NCBI GenBank assembly: GCA_017305665.1
Contig: JAFKKH010000022.1
Span: forward strand, 124,001 to 188,000
DNA length: 64,000 bases
Source of the DNA: Hyphomicrobiales bacterium
GTDB taxonomy: Bacteria; Pseudomonadota; Alphaproteobacteria; Rhizobiales; Xanthobacteraceae
Direction: 5' to 3'
The stretch's first letter is position 1. Each line of letters starts with the position of its first letter. The notes beneath the pieces were generated by a model. The model was not told the DNA's origin, searched no databases, and saw only the letters and a program-made list of their open reading frames with translations. Positions 1 through 9,357 of the stretch are shown in pieces. Both the position numbers and the translations under genes were made by a program.

Positions 1-1450
1 GCGGTGGCGGCGCGGGCGCATCGGTGGTGTCGAGGCGCAAAATCGTTTTGTTCTTATCTTCGACCACCCAGATCGCACCGTCGGACGCAACCGTCATGCC
101 GACCGGCGCGCCCTGCGGCCGTACGCCGTTGACCCGGTACCAGCCGGAGACCAGTTCAGTGAACGCCGCTGCCGCGACCTGCGACGCGCTGCCAATCTGG
201 AACGGCCGCGACGGTTCGGCCGCGCAACTGACGTTGTAGCGCACCGGCGGCGGGCTGATTTTCGGAAAGCCCCTGTCGTCGACGTCGTAGATGAGGATGC
301 GGCTGCCGGTCGGACGGTAGCCATGCAGGCCGACAATCAGTTTGCCGTCGAGCGCGGGAAATTTCGCGCCGTGATAGTAGAGCATCGCGAGCGGCGCGCC
401 GTGCGGCGGCAGCAACGACAGCGGCGCGCGATAGAGCGCGGCATTGCCGCAGAGATTCCTGTATGGCGATGCCGTGCGCAGGAATGTCCCGTATTCGGGG
501 CTGACGGTTTTGAGGTCGTAGCAATAGGGCCAGCCGTAGTGTTTGCCCTTCTCCAGCGCATTGATCTCTTCGTTCGGCGCGAAGATGTCGGGCAGGTCGC
601 GGCCGTTCTCGGCCTGCAGGAAGGCAAAACCGGCATCAGGAAAATCCGGATGCATGGCCAGTGCCATCGAGTTGCGCAGGCCGCGCGCAAAAATCTCGCG
701 CGGCGGGTTCGGATCGTCAGGCTTCAGCGTCGGAAAGATGCCGCCCGCCGGCGGCGTGAAAGCCCAGATCGCGGCCAATGGTGCTGCGCCTTCGCCAGCG
801 GCGCACGGCTTTGTCGAACCCGCGGGGAGGCAATTGTCGCTGGGCGCGCCGACGTTGACATAGAGTTTGCCGGTCTTGTCGAACACGAAGGCCTTCAGCG
901 GATGTGCGGCATCATCGATGACGGTGCCGTCGGAGAGCGTGACATGGCTGCCGGGCAGGCCACGCACGATGGTCTCGACCGTTGCCTTCGGATCGTCCGC
1001 CAGCGGGTCGAAGCGGAAGATGGTTTCGGCGGTGGATGCATAGACCTTGTTGTCGATGCCGCGCACGAGGCCGAACGGCTGATCGAGTCCGCCGATCAAT
1101 TCCCTGATGCGATGGCCGGGCGGCTGTGCCGGATCGAGCAGCAACAGCTTTCCGTCGGGGGAGTCAAAGCCCACCATGTCCGCGACGACGAACTTGTCAG
1201 AACCGGGAATCTGCAGGATCGAGCGCGGGAAGGCGAGGCCGTCCGCTTGAGTTGCAACCAGCCCTGCGCACATGCCGGCGCGCATGCCGAGCCTCACCGC
1301 CGGAAAGGCATTCGGCGCCGTTCCGCAAAGCTCGCTGCCCGTGGCGTAGCCGCCGGGCTGTGCCGGATCGGCTACCGCGCCAGGACTGGTCGCGACAGCA
1401 AGCGCAACCACGGCCAGCGCAAGCCTGCACGACGTGCGCCGCCATGACAT
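1..1450 (-). CDS. PQQ-dependent sugar (sorbosone/glucose) dehydrogenase-like secreted protein, 3' end outside the window
   Basis: Partial gene reading leftward off the window edge; about 483 residues are visible. The N-terminus (MSWRRTSCRLALAVVALAVA...) is a signal peptide, so the protein should act in the periplasm. The rest reads as a beta-propeller of the soluble glucose/sorbosone dehydrogenase family: repeated blade segments such as DKTGKLYVNVGAPSDNC, REIFARGLRNSMALAMHP and GKHYGWPYCYDLKTV. The FARGLRNS and GWPYCYD stretches are typical of this family. Start chosen at ATG 1450; an in-frame ATG at 1462 is possible, with a GAGGG motif just before it. It lies 60-odd bp downstream of the acyl-CoA synthetase and may be its operon partner. 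Substrate is not determinable from sequence. Confidence 0.8.
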   Translation of the reverse strand, partial: MSWRRTSCRLALAVVALAVATSPGAVADPAQPGGYATGSELCGTAPNAFPAVRLGMRAGMCAGLVATQADGLAFPRSILQIPGSDKFVVADMVGFDSPDGKLLLLDPAQPPGHRIRELIGGLDQPFGLVRGIDNKVYASTAETIFRFDPLADDPKATVETIVRGLPGSHVTLSDGTVIDDAAHPLKAFVFDKTGKLYVNVGAPSDNCLPAGSTKPCAAGEGAAPLAAIWAFTPPAGGIFPTLKPDDPNPPREIFARGLRNSMALAMHPDFPDAGFAFLQAENGRDLPDIFAPNEEINALEKGKHYGWPYCYDLKTVSPEYGTFLRTASPYRNLCGNAALYRAPLSLLPPHGAPLAMLYYHGAKFPALDGKLIVGLHGYRPTGSRILIYDVDDRGFPKISPPPVRYNVSCAAEPSRPFQIGSASQVAAAAFTELVSGWYRVNGVRPQGAPVGMTVASDGAIWVVEDKNKTILRLDTTDAPAPPP

Positions 1451-1525
1451 GTCAGCCCGCATCCCTCGTGCCCCGTCTTATCGGTGGATACGCTTGTACC
1501 ACGCCATGCGCGCAAATTGTCTGGC

Positions 1526-3064
1526 TCACGCCTCCTGACGGGCGTATTGCGTCTGCAATTCCGCGCGGTTCACTTTTCCGGCGGCGTTGTAAGGCAGGGT
1601 GTCGGCGACGAATATCTTGTCCGGGCATTTGTATTTCGCCAGCGATGCCCGCAGATGCGTTTGCAATTCATCGAGATCGATGGCTGCGCTCGTCGCGACG
1701 ATGACGGCGACGACAAGTTCGCCCCATTTTTCGTCCGGCAGGCCGATCACGGCGGCGTCTTGCACGCCGGAAAATTCCAGCAGAATCCGCTCGACTTCCA
1801 CCGGGTAGATATTCTCGCCGCCGCGAATGATGAGGTGCTTCTTGCGGCCGGCGAGAAACACGTAGCCGTCATTGTCCTGGTATCCGAGGTCGCCGCTGTA
1901 GATCCAGCCGTCACGAAGCGTGCGCGCGGTCTCGGCGGGATTGTCCAGATAGCCCGTCATCTCCGTGCCGCCGCGGGTCACGATCTCGCCGATCGAGCCG
2001 GTTTCGACCTCGTTGCCCTGGTCGTCGCAAATCTTCAGTTCGACGCCGACGGCGGCGCGGCCGATCGACGCCAGGCGCGGCGTCTCGCCTTCAAACGCGA
2101 GGCGGTGATCGGCAGCGCTGAGAATGGCCTGGGGCAGGTCCTCCGTCTGTCCGAACGACTGGACGAAATCGCCTCGATAGACCTCCATGATGCGCCGGAG
2201 CAGCGTCGCGTTCATCGGCGCTGCCGTATACATGATGAGGCGCACCTTGCTGAAATAGTCGGGACCGAAATCGGGCCGCTCCGTCATCATCGCCAGAATG
2301 GTTGGCACGACGAGCAGGAATGTGACGCCTCGCTCGCGCACGAATTCCGGTGTCCGCGCCAGATCGAACTGCGAATTGATCGCGATGGTCGTGCCGCGAA
2401 GGATGCCGGTGAATGTGAGGTTGATCGACGAGATATGGAACATCGGCGACGTGATGTGAAACACGTCGCTCTCCAGGACTCCGAATTCGGCAATGAATTT
2501 GAGGCCGCGAAGGTAGGCGGAGCGATGGCTCAGCACGGCGCCCTTGGGTCGTCCCGTCGTGCCGCTGGTGTAGCAGATGGCGAATGCCGCGTCGGCATCG
2601 CAATCGAACTCCAATGCACTGGCGGCACCGGTGCGACTATCGAGCCTGCCGCTCTGCGCTACGACGTCGTCGATCTGCTGCCATCCCAGATCCAGCGCCG
2701 GCGACAATTCGCGCGCGATATCCGCATATCGACGTCCCGCGATCAGCAGGCGAGTCTTGGAATGAGAGAGTTGATATTGCAGTTCCGGCGCGCGCTGACG
2801 GTAATTCAGCGGCACCACGACGGCGCCCATCGTGGCCAGCGCATACATCATGAGCAGATAGTCGACGCTGTCGGTATCCAGCAGCGCAACCGTGTCGCCG
2901 GCGGAGACGCCGATCAGCTTCAGCTTCGCAACGAGCTTGTCGATCTCCTGTGCGGTTTCTGAATACGTGAGCGTTCGCAGGTCGGAGCAGAGACAGGTCT
3001 TGTCGGGAAATTGCCGGGCGGCTGCGCGAATGGCCGCGGAAATCGTCTGGGCTTGATAAGGCAT
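1526..3064 (-). CDS. AMP-binding acyl-CoA synthetase / long-chain fatty acid-CoA ligase family
   Basis: A 512-residue member of the ANL superfamily, which activates a carboxylic acid with ATP to an acyl-adenylate and then a CoA thioester. Visible motifs in order are the P-loop CYTSGTTGRPKGAVLSH, the SFGQTED region, the GWIYSGDLGYQDNDGYVFLAGRKKHLIIRGGE hinge split across the core/C-domain junction, and the C-terminal lysine in LPYNAAGKVNR. The start at 3064 (MPYQAQTIS) has AGGAAG five to eight bases upstream and lies 8 bp after the enoyl-CoA hydratase stop; a longer in-frame start at 3097 would overlap that gene. Paired with a hydratase, it probably feeds a fatty or aromatic acid into beta-oxidation. 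The substrate is unknown. Confidence 0.9.
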   Translation of the reverse strand: MPYQAQTISAAIRAAARQFPDKTCLCSDLRTLTYSETAQEIDKLVAKLKLIGVSAGDTVALLDTDSVDYLLMMYALATMGAVVVPLNYRQRAPELQYQLSHSKTRLLIAGRRYADIARELSPALDLGWQQIDDVVAQSGRLDSRTGAASALEFDCDADAAFAICYTSGTTGRPKGAVLSHRSAYLRGLKFIAEFGVLESDVFHITSPMFHISSINLTFTGILRGTTIAINSQFDLARTPEFVRERGVTFLLVVPTILAMMTERPDFGPDYFSKVRLIMYTAAPMNATLLRRIMEVYRGDFVQSFGQTEDLPQAILSAADHRLAFEGETPRLASIGRAAVGVELKICDDQGNEVETGSIGEIVTRGGTEMTGYLDNPAETARTLRDGWIYSGDLGYQDNDGYVFLAGRKKHLIIRGGENIYPVEVERILLEFSGVQDAAVIGLPDEKWGELVVAVIVATSAAIDLDELQTHLRASLAKYKCPDKIFVADTLPYNAAGKVNRAELQTQYARQEA

Positions 3065-3072
3065 GGTCTTCC

Positions 3073-3906
3073 TTATTTGAAGCGGCTGCTCACCCACTTC
3101 AGGGCGGCCGAAAAGCCGTCACGGGCGATGCGCTCTCGCAATTCTTTTTTGATCGCATCGGGCAGAACCGCGGTGAAGACGAAGGTGTCCTCGCCGAGCG
3201 CAATCGATTCCTGCAATCCCATGCTCTCGTAAATTCTGTTGAGGCCACGCTTGTTCTCCGACCAGAAATCGGCCGAGAATCCTGAAAGCTGCCGAGCCAA
3301 TGTCCGTGTGGAGTTTTCAAGCTGGCCGGCGTCGCAAACCTCATTCACGAATCCGATGCGCTCGGCTCGCTCTGCATTGACCGTCTTGCCCAGGAGGAGG
3401 ATTTCCTTGGCGTGCCTCATGCCCACGACCCACGGTGTGATGAGAAACGGGGACGTTGAGCCGATCCGACACTCGGGCTCGCCGAAAACACCGGATGAAT
3501 CCGTCAGCACGAAATCGCAGGCGAGAGCCAGTTCGAATGCGCCGCCGAGGCAGTATCCCTGAACGGCGGCGATGACCGGCTTTTTCGAATTCCAGACCTT
3601 CCAACAGGCGTCATTGCCAAAGGCAATGTGGCGCCTGATGCGCTCGACCGAGCTGTCCTTCATTTCGTCGATGGCCGCGGGAAAATTGTAGCCGACTGAA
3701 AAGTTGCCGCCGGCGCCCGCGATGGCGATACACCCGACGCCCTCGTCGGCTTCCGCATCCGTCAGAGCCTGCACGAGGTCTTTCCACTGCGGATGATCGA
3801 AAGCATTCAAGGTGGATGGCTGGTTGAGCACGATCCAGCGCAGATTGTCCTCCTGTCGCACCAACAGCGTCGCATAGTGCGGGATCGCGGCATCGGATCC
3901 AGTCAT
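3073..3906 (-). CDS. Enoyl-CoA hydratase/isomerase (crotonase) family protein
   Basis: 277 residues, normal for a crotonase. The oxyanion-hole region is GAGGNFSVGYNFPA and the second signature is GYCLGGAFELALACDFVLTD followed by GEPECRIG, which keeps the glutamate expected in the active site of hydratases. It is the first gene of a two-gene minus-strand operon with the acyl-CoA synthetase (8 bp gap). GGGCGGA sits before the ATG at 3906. It is divergent from a CoA transferase across about 225 bp, which suggests a shared acyl-CoA pathway and shared control. Hydratase versus isomerase or lyase activity cannot be settled here. Confidence 0.88.
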   Translation of the reverse strand: MTGSDAAIPHYATLLVRQEDNLRWIVLNQPSTLNAFDHPQWKDLVQALTDAEADEGVGCIAIAGAGGNFSVGYNFPAAIDEMKDSSVERIRRHIAFGNDACWKVWNSKKPVIAAVQGYCLGGAFELALACDFVLTDSSGVFGEPECRIGSTSPFLITPWVVGMRHAKEILLLGKTVNAERAERIGFVNEVCDAGQLENSTRTLARQLSGFSADFWSENKRGLNRIYESMGLQESIALGEDTFVFTAVLPDAIKKELRERIARDGFSAALKWVSSRFK

Positions 3907-4132
3907 CGAGTTTTCCGCCCATCGTTTCCATGTTTTTCGACATTCACTATGGTTGATCTGGAAAAGTCAACCGCGATGCCTTGTCGCCATGCATTCAGCG
4001 ATCGTCGCGCTGGCGGTCGGCGTGACCTCCGCTTCTCGCCTTTTCAATGCGTCGCGATGAATGTTAGCGTGGCGCGCGTGCAAGGGTTGATTGCGGGGCG
4101 ATCCTCAAGATCAGAAACTTCGGAGAACAGAA

Positions 4133-5320
4133 GTGTCGCAGGTGCTTGCGGGCGTTCGCGTCCTGGATTTCGGCCGCTACATTGCGGGGCCTTACTGTGG
4201 TGCGTTGCTGGCGGACTACGGAGCGGAGGTGATCCGCATCGAAAAACGCAACGGCGGCGAGGACCGTTTTCTCGCGCCGGTGTCCGACACGGGCGCCGGC
4301 GGGCTGTTCATGCAGATGAACCGCAACAAGAAATCCGTGACCCTGGATCCCATGAAGCCCGCCGGCGCCGAAGCCGTCCGCCGTCTGGTCGCCACCGCCG
4401 ATGTCGTCATCGCGAATCTGCCGGCGTCGACATTGAAGGCGATGAAGCTCGACTACGACAGCTTGCGGACCACCAAGGACAATATCATCCTTGCGACCGC
4501 GTCTGCCTTCGGCGCCACCGGGCCGTATGCCGAGCGCGTCGGCTTCGACAGCATCGGGCAGGCGATGTCGGGCGCGGTTTACATGACCGGCGAACCGGGC
4601 GAGCCCTACCGTGCCTCGGTGCCTTATGTGGATTTTGGCACGGCGCTCGCGCTTGCCTTCGGCACGCTCGCCGCATTGATGGAGCGCGGCCGCACCGGAA
4701 AGGGCCAGGTCGTCGAGGGCGCGCTGCTGCGCACCGCGCTCAACATGATGGGGCCCGCGCTGATCGAGCAGGCGGTGCTCAAGATCGACCGCATCCCGAC
4801 CGGCAATCGCGGGCAGACCTCGGCGCCCAGCGACATCCTTCCGACCAAGGACGGTTTTGTTCTCGTCGCGGTCGTTGGGCAGCCATTGTTCGAGCGCTGG
4901 GCCAAGCTGATGGGTGATGCCGACACCTGGCTGAACGATCCGCGTTTCAAGGACGATCTGGCGCGCGGCGACAATGCCATCGCGATCAGCGCGCGGATGC
5001 GCGAATGGTGCGCCGAACGTACCACGGCGGAAGCGATCGCGGCGCTGGAGGCGGCGCGCATTCCGGCCGGCCCGGTGCTGTCGCTGCAGCAGGCGCTCGA
5101 CGACGAGCACGTGGTCGCGACCGGCTATCTGCAGCCGGTCGAATATCCCGGCACGCGCGTGCCGGCGCCGGTGCCGCGCAGTCCTGTCTACCTGTCGGAG
5201 ACGCCCGGCGAGATCCGCACTCGCGCGCCGCTGCTCGGCGAGCATACCGACGAGGTGCTGACGAGCGTGGGTTATTCGAAGGAGGAGATTGCGGGGTTGC
5301 GGGAGAAGGGCGTGGTGTGA
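4133..5320 (+). CDS. CaiB/BaiF class III CoA transferase
   Basis: 395 residues. Family III CoA transferases move CoA between carboxylic acids through an aspartyl-CoA intermediate. The N-terminus GVRVLDFGRYIAGPYCGALL and IRIEKRNGGEDR are the nucleotide-fold signature. The catalytic Asp is expected at about residue 167 in VPYVDFGTALALAFG, followed by ERGRTGKGQVVEGALL. The GTG start at 4133 is preferred because GGAG lies 7 bp upstream and the conserved family begins here; an upstream in-frame ATG at 4091 adds 14 non-family residues. It is divergent from the hydratase/CoA ligase operon, and the three together look like uptake and activation of an organic acid. Confidence 0.9.
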   Translation: MSQVLAGVRVLDFGRYIAGPYCGALLADYGAEVIRIEKRNGGEDRFLAPVSDTGAGGLFMQMNRNKKSVTLDPMKPAGAEAVRRLVATADVVIANLPASTLKAMKLDYDSLRTTKDNIILATASAFGATGPYAERVGFDSIGQAMSGAVYMTGEPGEPYRASVPYVDFGTALALAFGTLAALMERGRTGKGQVVEGALLRTALNMMGPALIEQAVLKIDRIPTGNRGQTSAPSDILPTKDGFVLVAVVGQPLFERWAKLMGDADTWLNDPRFKDDLARGDNAIAISARMREWCAERTTAEAIAALEAARIPAGPVLSLQQALDDEHVVATGYLQPVEYPGTRVPAPVPRSPVYLSETPGEIRTRAPLLGEHTDEVLTSVGYSKEEIAGLREKGVV

Positions 5321-5586
5321 GCGAGGGCTGTGAGAGATGCGAATGACTTGGATTACCCCGAGTTGGCATGAGGTAGCGATAAGCTGAATGCTTCGCCCGT
5401 AACCTAACGGCCGAGTTTTAGCGCTCTAACCACTTGGGGTGTTATGTTCGCGACGCGATCTTTGTGGCGCAACTGGCGACCCTTGGCTGCCGCGAAAGCC
5501 AGCTTAGCCTGGCTGGCGTCTCTACCGACAAACCAACTGCGACAGTCATGAGGCTTTTAGCGCCGTTCAACGCGAGGAGTACGTAC

Positions 5587-6153
5587 ATGCAAAACTGGAT
5601 CGCTTCCTCGACACGCCAGCCGGAGTATAAAAGAAGGCTACTCGTGCCAGCGGTTGCAGTCATAGTCGGTGTAGGCCTCAGTCCGGCGCTTGCCTCTCCC
5701 CCGGCTAAGTTGCTGAACAAGACGATCCGCGTTTCCTTTGTGTCGACGACGCCTGTGAAACGCGCCGACGGAAGGGAAATGTCGCCCAGTCATGCCATTT
5801 CGCGAACTATTTATATAAGCAGCCTTGGCCGCGCCTTTGCCCAGAAATCGATCGTCGGTGGTCAAGGTCGAAGCAAAGTTGGAGACGCGGGACCAGGCGG
5901 CACCAGCCGCCACTATAGGTTCGAAGGATCAAGGTTGATCATCACCATCCGCTCCGGCAGGCATGGTGCTCGCCAGGTGGACGTTAATTTCGACAGGAAT
6001 TTTCAAAACTGTACCTTGGATGTCAAAACAGGTAGCCAAGGAGGTGCGCGAACCTGGATTGGCTTGGATGGAAAGCGGTATACAGCTATGGGCCCCGCCT
6101 CGATTTCCAACCCGAGTTGCTCAATCTCCAACGGCAATGCTTTCGCAAACTAG
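5587..6153 (+). CDS. Hypothetical secreted protein, AT-richer than its neighbours
   Basis: 188 residues, no family recognised. The N-terminal 47 residues contain a basic stretch (PEYKRRLL) followed by a hydrophobic run VPAVAVIVGVGLSPALA, a good signal peptide with an ALASP cleavage site. The mature part has charged and glycine-rich segments (VGDAGPGGTSRHYRFEGSRL) and two cysteines near the C-terminus that could form a disulfide. The ATG at 5587 has GAGGAG 7 bp before it; the open frame extends upstream to 5434 without further signals. Base and codon use are visibly less GC-rich than in the flanking genes, which suggests later acquisition. Function unknown. Confidence 0.6.
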   Translation: MQNWIASSTRQPEYKRRLLVPAVAVIVGVGLSPALASPPAKLLNKTIRVSFVSTTPVKRADGREMSPSHAISRTIYISSLGRAFAQKSIVGGQGRSKVGDAGPGGTSRHYRFEGSRLIITIRSGRHGARQVDVNFDRNFQNCTLDVKTGSQGGARTWIGLDGKRYTAMGPASISNPSCSISNGNAFAN

Positions 6154-6248
6154 CGACGCACGCTCGTGAGGGAGCGTACCGAAACTTTATCGTTTTCCCG
6201 ATGCGGGTTACCGGCCGCAACGCCGGCACGAGGGAGTGCCGCTAAAAC

Positions 6249-6902
6249 ATGGCGACCTTTATCCTGATCCCCGGAGGTTGGCAGGGCGGCTGGGCTTTCG
6301 AGACAGTCGCGGACCTGCTTGTTGCGCACGGGCACAACGCCGAGCCGCTCACGCTTGCTGGTCTCGGCGATGTGTCGGCTCCGTCAGCCAATCTTGCTCT
6401 CCACATCAGCGAGGCCGTTCGCGCCATCGAGGCGCATCGCGACGACATCGTTCTGGTCGGTCACTCCTACGGCGGAATGATCGTGAGCGGTGCAGCGGAC
6501 GTGGCGCCGGCCAAGATCCGCGCGCTGGTCTATTCCGACGCCTATGTGCCCGAATCCGGCGACTCGGTCTGGTCGCTCACAAGTCCCGCCTTCCGTGAGA
6601 TGTTTATCGCCGGTGCTGCGGCCGATGGGCTGACCTGTGCGCCGCCGTCCCATCTCGATGCGCGATGCCGTCCGCATCCAATGGGGACATTTCTTCAGGC
6701 CATCGATCTCAGCGGATGTTGGCGCGACGTGCCACGGAAGACCTTCGTCGGAGCGCATGGCTGGGAAGGAAGCCCGTTTCTTGACCTCTACCGACGCCTG
6801 AGCGCCGACCCCGCGTGGACGACGTTCACCTTCGATTGCGGGCACAACATTCCGCGCCTGAAGCCGGAAGCCTTCGTCGAGATATTGCTGGCTCAGGTTT
6901 GA
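6249..6902 (+). CDS. Alpha/beta hydrolase (small esterase, hydroxynitrile-lyase-like)
   Basis: 217 residues. The oxyanion-hole segment FILIPGGWQGGWAFE, the nucleophile elbow VGHSYGGM with Ser in GxSxG, and a C-terminal DCGHNIPRLKPEAF supplying the catalytic His all fit the plant-esterase/HNL-like branch of the alpha/beta hydrolase fold. No signal peptide, so it is likely cytoplasmic. It stands alone between the orphan secreted protein and tRNA-Leu. The substrate cannot be inferred. Confidence 0.85.
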   Translation: MATFILIPGGWQGGWAFETVADLLVAHGHNAEPLTLAGLGDVSAPSANLALHISEAVRAIEAHRDDIVLVGHSYGGMIVSGAADVAPAKIRALVYSDAYVPESGDSVWSLTSPAFREMFIAGAAADGLTCAPPSHLDARCRPHPMGTFLQAIDLSGCWRDVPRKTFVGAHGWEGSPFLDLYRRLSADPAWTTFTFDCGHNIPRLKPEAFVEILLAQV

Positions 6903-6938
6903 TGGCGAGCACGCGATGCCCCAACCCGGTCGTATGGT

Positions 6939-7023
6939 TGGTGCCCCTGGCCGGAATCGAACCAGCACTCCTTGCGGAACTCGATTTTGAGTCGAGCGCG
7001 TCTACCAATTCCGCCACAGGGGC
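6939..7023 (-). tRNA. tRNA-Leu (anticodon CAA)
   Basis: On the minus strand the acceptor stem GCCCCUG pairs with CAGGGGC followed by ACCA. The D arm has GGCGGAATTGGTAGAC, the anticodon stem-loop CTCGA-CTCAAAA-TCGAG gives anticodon CAA, a variable arm of class II type (TTCCGCAAGGA region) follows, and the T arm contains GGTTCGATTCC. The length of 85 nt with encoded CCA and the long variable arm fit leucine tRNA reading UUG. Confidence 0.95.
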
Positions 7024-7230
7024 AATCGGGCCATCGCCAAAAGGGCGGGGCGCGAAGCGGGCGGAATATAGCGGGCGCTGACTTGGGGTCAACCCGCCGC
7101 GAGCCGCTGGGTTGGCTTCGGAAACATCGTCGAAACACCGCAGTGTGAAGGGCCGCCGCCTCGACAGCGGCGGGGCCTGCCGTTACGACGCGGGTAAGCG
7201 AATTCCATTAAACGGCAGCCGGAGCCCGAC

Positions 7231-7770
7231 GTGACCCTCGATGCCACCCTGAAATCCGCAGGCGCAGCCCGCGGCAAAAGTCCTGCACCTGTCGCCGCGC
7301 TCGCCGTCGCGCTGATCGCCACCGCGACGCTGGCCGGCGCGTGGTTCTTCCAGCTTGTGCTTGATATCGTGCCGTGCCCGCTCTGCCTCGAGCAGCGCTA
7401 TGCCTATTACCTCGCGGTCCCGCTCGGTCTGCTCGTCGCATTGGCCGCGGCGAAGAGGGCGCCGCGCGGCGTCGTGCTGGCCGGTCTCGCACTTCTCGTG
7501 CTGGCCGCGCTCGCTAATGCCGGCCTCGGCGCCTATCACTCCGGCGTTGAATGGAAGTTCTGGCAGGGGCCGACCGACTGCACCGGCCCGATGCTCGATC
7601 TCAGCAAGGGCGGCCTGCTCGCCAACCTCGACAAGGTGAAGGTCGTGCGCTGCGACGAGGTACAGTGGCGCTTCCTCGGCCTGTCGCTCGCCGGCTACAA
7701 CGTGCTGATCTCGCTGTTGATGGCCGCGGTCGCCGCGTGGGGTATCGCAGGCTTGCGCAGGCAGGCCTGA
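7231..7770 (+). CDS. dsbB: Disulfide bond formation protein B (DsbB family)
   Basis: 179 residues with four hydrophobic helices. The quinone-side pair CPLC lies in IVPCPLCLEQRYAYY after the first helix. The second periplasmic loop has YHSGVEWKFWQGPTDC and a downstream Cys in VVRCDEVQW, the two cysteines that reoxidise DsbA. Start is GTG 7231 after GGAG (about 9 bp upstream). The protein passes electrons from DsbA to quinone in the inner membrane. A DsbA-like gene lies 3.3 kb downstream but is not adjacent. Confidence 0.92.
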   Translation: MTLDATLKSAGAARGKSPAPVAALAVALIATATLAGAWFFQLVLDIVPCPLCLEQRYAYYLAVPLGLLVALAAAKRAPRGVVLAGLALLVLAALANAGLGAYHSGVEWKFWQGPTDCTGPMLDLSKGGLLANLDKVKVVRCDEVQWRFLGLSLAGYNVLISLLMAAVAAWGIAGLRRQA

Positions 7771-7807
7771 GCAACCAACACCGCCGCAGAATTTCGATCG
7801 GTTGACC

Positions 7808-8893
7808 CTAGTCGTCCACGTCGTCCTGCGGCCGTCCGAACAGGTGGACGATACCAGGCGTTGCGATCGAGACGAATACGAAGCGCGCCAGGTGATGCGC
7901 GCCGACGAAGATCGGATCGATGTGCAGCGTTAGGGCCAGCGCCAGCATGGCGTCCATCGCCCCCGGCGCGAAGGCGACGACGACATCGCTGAAACGAACA
8001 GGCGTCGTCATCGCGATGAACGCGACGAACACGGCGGAAATGGCAACGGCGATGCCGAACGAGCCGAGTGCCGCCGACAGATGGCTGAGCATGGTCTTGG
8101 TCGAGATCTTCGCGAAGCGCGTGCCGATGATCGCACCGATGCCGACCAGCGCAACGCCGCGCAGCCACGGCGGCAGCCCGCCTTCGACGAGGCCGGCACC
8201 ATGCAGCAGGCTCGAGCCGAGCATCGCGCCGAACATCCAGCTCGCGGGAAACTTGGTCCACCGCAGCGCCAGCGCGCTTGCGATCGAGGCCGCGACCAGC
8301 GCCAGCAGCCCGAGGGGTGAGGCGATGATGATGGCGGTCGTCGCCGCGCTTCGCGGCGCAAGCCCGGCGACCGCCAGCAGCATGGGCAGGGCGGCGGTCA
8401 GGATGATGACGCGCATGGTCTGCACCACCGCGATGCCGGCGACGTCGGCGCCGCGTTCGTTGGCGAGCATGATGATCTGCGACAGCGCGCCCGGACTTCC
8501 GGCGAGAAATGCGGAGGTCCGGTCCCAGCCGTGAATCCGCTGCAGGTAAAGGCCGCTGCCGAAGGTTGCACAGAAGGTCGCCAGCGCCAGCAGCGAGATC
8601 GTCAGCGGATACGCGCCGACGTGCTGCAGCAGTTCGCGCGACACCAGCGAGCCGAGCGAGATGCCGAGCAGCAGCAGGATCGATTGCGTCAGCGCCGGAG
8701 CAATGCTGAGCGGCCGCCCAGCGATGGCGGCTGCCGCCACCGCGATCATCGCACCGGAGATCAAACCGCCCGGCAGCGAGGCATACAGGAACAGCGCGCC
8801 GCCGGCCGCGCCGATGGCGAGCGTTTCGAGCGTCGGGAGAAAGGTCGGGAGGCCGTAGGCGGCCGGCGTTGCCGATGCGGATTTCCGGATCAC
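7808..8893 (-). CDS. AbrB-family membrane transport protein (PF05145-type)
   Basis: About 361 residues, almost entirely hydrophobic with roughly ten membrane segments. The two-fold repeated pattern LPGGLISGAMIAVAAAAIAG / KFPASWMFGAMLGSSLLHG is characteristic of the AbrB family (named ammonia monooxygenase/transport protein in databases). FLAGSPGALSQIIMLA and VAFAPGAMDAMLALAL are the matched conserved half-repeats. The start is uncertain: GTG 8893 (VIRKSASATPAAYGL) fits the family, whereas the open frame to 9016 adds an Arg-rich non-conserved tail. The transported substrate is unknown. Confidence 0.8.
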   Translation of the reverse strand: MIRKSASATPAAYGLPTFLPTLETLAIGAAGGALFLYASLPGGLISGAMIAVAAAAIAGRPLSIAPALTQSILLLLGISLGSLVSRELLQHVGAYPLTISLLALATFCATFGSGLYLQRIHGWDRTSAFLAGSPGALSQIIMLANERGADVAGIAVVQTMRVIILTAALPMLLAVAGLAPRSAATTAIIIASPLGLLALVAASIASALALRWTKFPASWMFGAMLGSSLLHGAGLVEGGLPPWLRGVALVGIGAIIGTRFAKISTKTMLSHLSAALGSFGIAVAISAVFVAFIAMTTPVRFSDVVVAFAPGAMDAMLALALTLHIDPIFVGAHHLARFVFVSIATPGIVHLFGRPQDDVDD

Positions 8894-9081
8894 GCGCGCG
8901 TTATTGCAAATCCCGATGCGGACGACAAATGCGCTCTGGCACGGCTGCAATGCACGGATACGAACGCGCTCGCGCGGACGAGGCAACAAGGCCCGGTCCG
9001 CGCGATGCATTGTCAACCCAAAAGTGTCAGTTGCGACCCGACACTTCCGGGTACGTCTTGGACGAGATCAGTTCGCCGCAA

Positions 9082-9357
9082 TTAGTTGGTCTTGGCCGAT
9101 TTGGCTGCCTTGGCCTTGCATTCGGAACGGAATTTCTTGCGCTCCTTGCCATGCAGGCCCTTGGCGTCGGCTTCCTTCGAGCATTCGATGGAGGCAGCGG
9201 TGTGCGGCTTTTCCGCCTTCTTGGCGGCGGGCGCCATCTTGGACGCCGGAGCGGCGGCGGGCTTCGCGGCCGGAGCCGTCGTTTGTGCGAACGCTGCCGT
9301 TCCTGCCAGCAGGAACGAAGCGGCGACGGTTGCGATGACGCGGGATGTCATGGTCAT
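9082..9357 (-). CDS. PsiF-repeat small secreted protein
   Basis: 91 residues: a signal peptide (ASFLLAGTAAFAQ), then an Ala/Pro/Lys-rich linker of about 25 residues, then one PsiF repeat, IECSKEADAKGLHGKERKKF followed by RSECKAKA, with its paired cysteines. PsiF is named for phosphate-starvation-inducible proteins; regulation here is not evident, and no Pho box was recognised by eye. Start ATG 9357 with GAGGG upstream; ATG 9351 is an alternative. It is divergent from a second secreted protein of similar build. Confidence 0.8.
   Translation of the reverse strand: MTMTSRVIATVAASFLLAGTAAFAQTTAPAAKPAAAPASKMAPAAKKAEKPHTAASIECSKEADAKGLHGKERKKFRSECKAKAAKSAKTN

Noticed and set aside
323-1447. 374-codon plus-strand frame
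   Set aside because: It mirrors the minus-strand sugar-dehydrogenase-like gene, whose translation has coherent propeller motifs and a signal peptide.
5341-5450. Possible tRNA remnant
   Set aside because: Loose stem-like text but no T-arm or acceptor pairing could be drawn.
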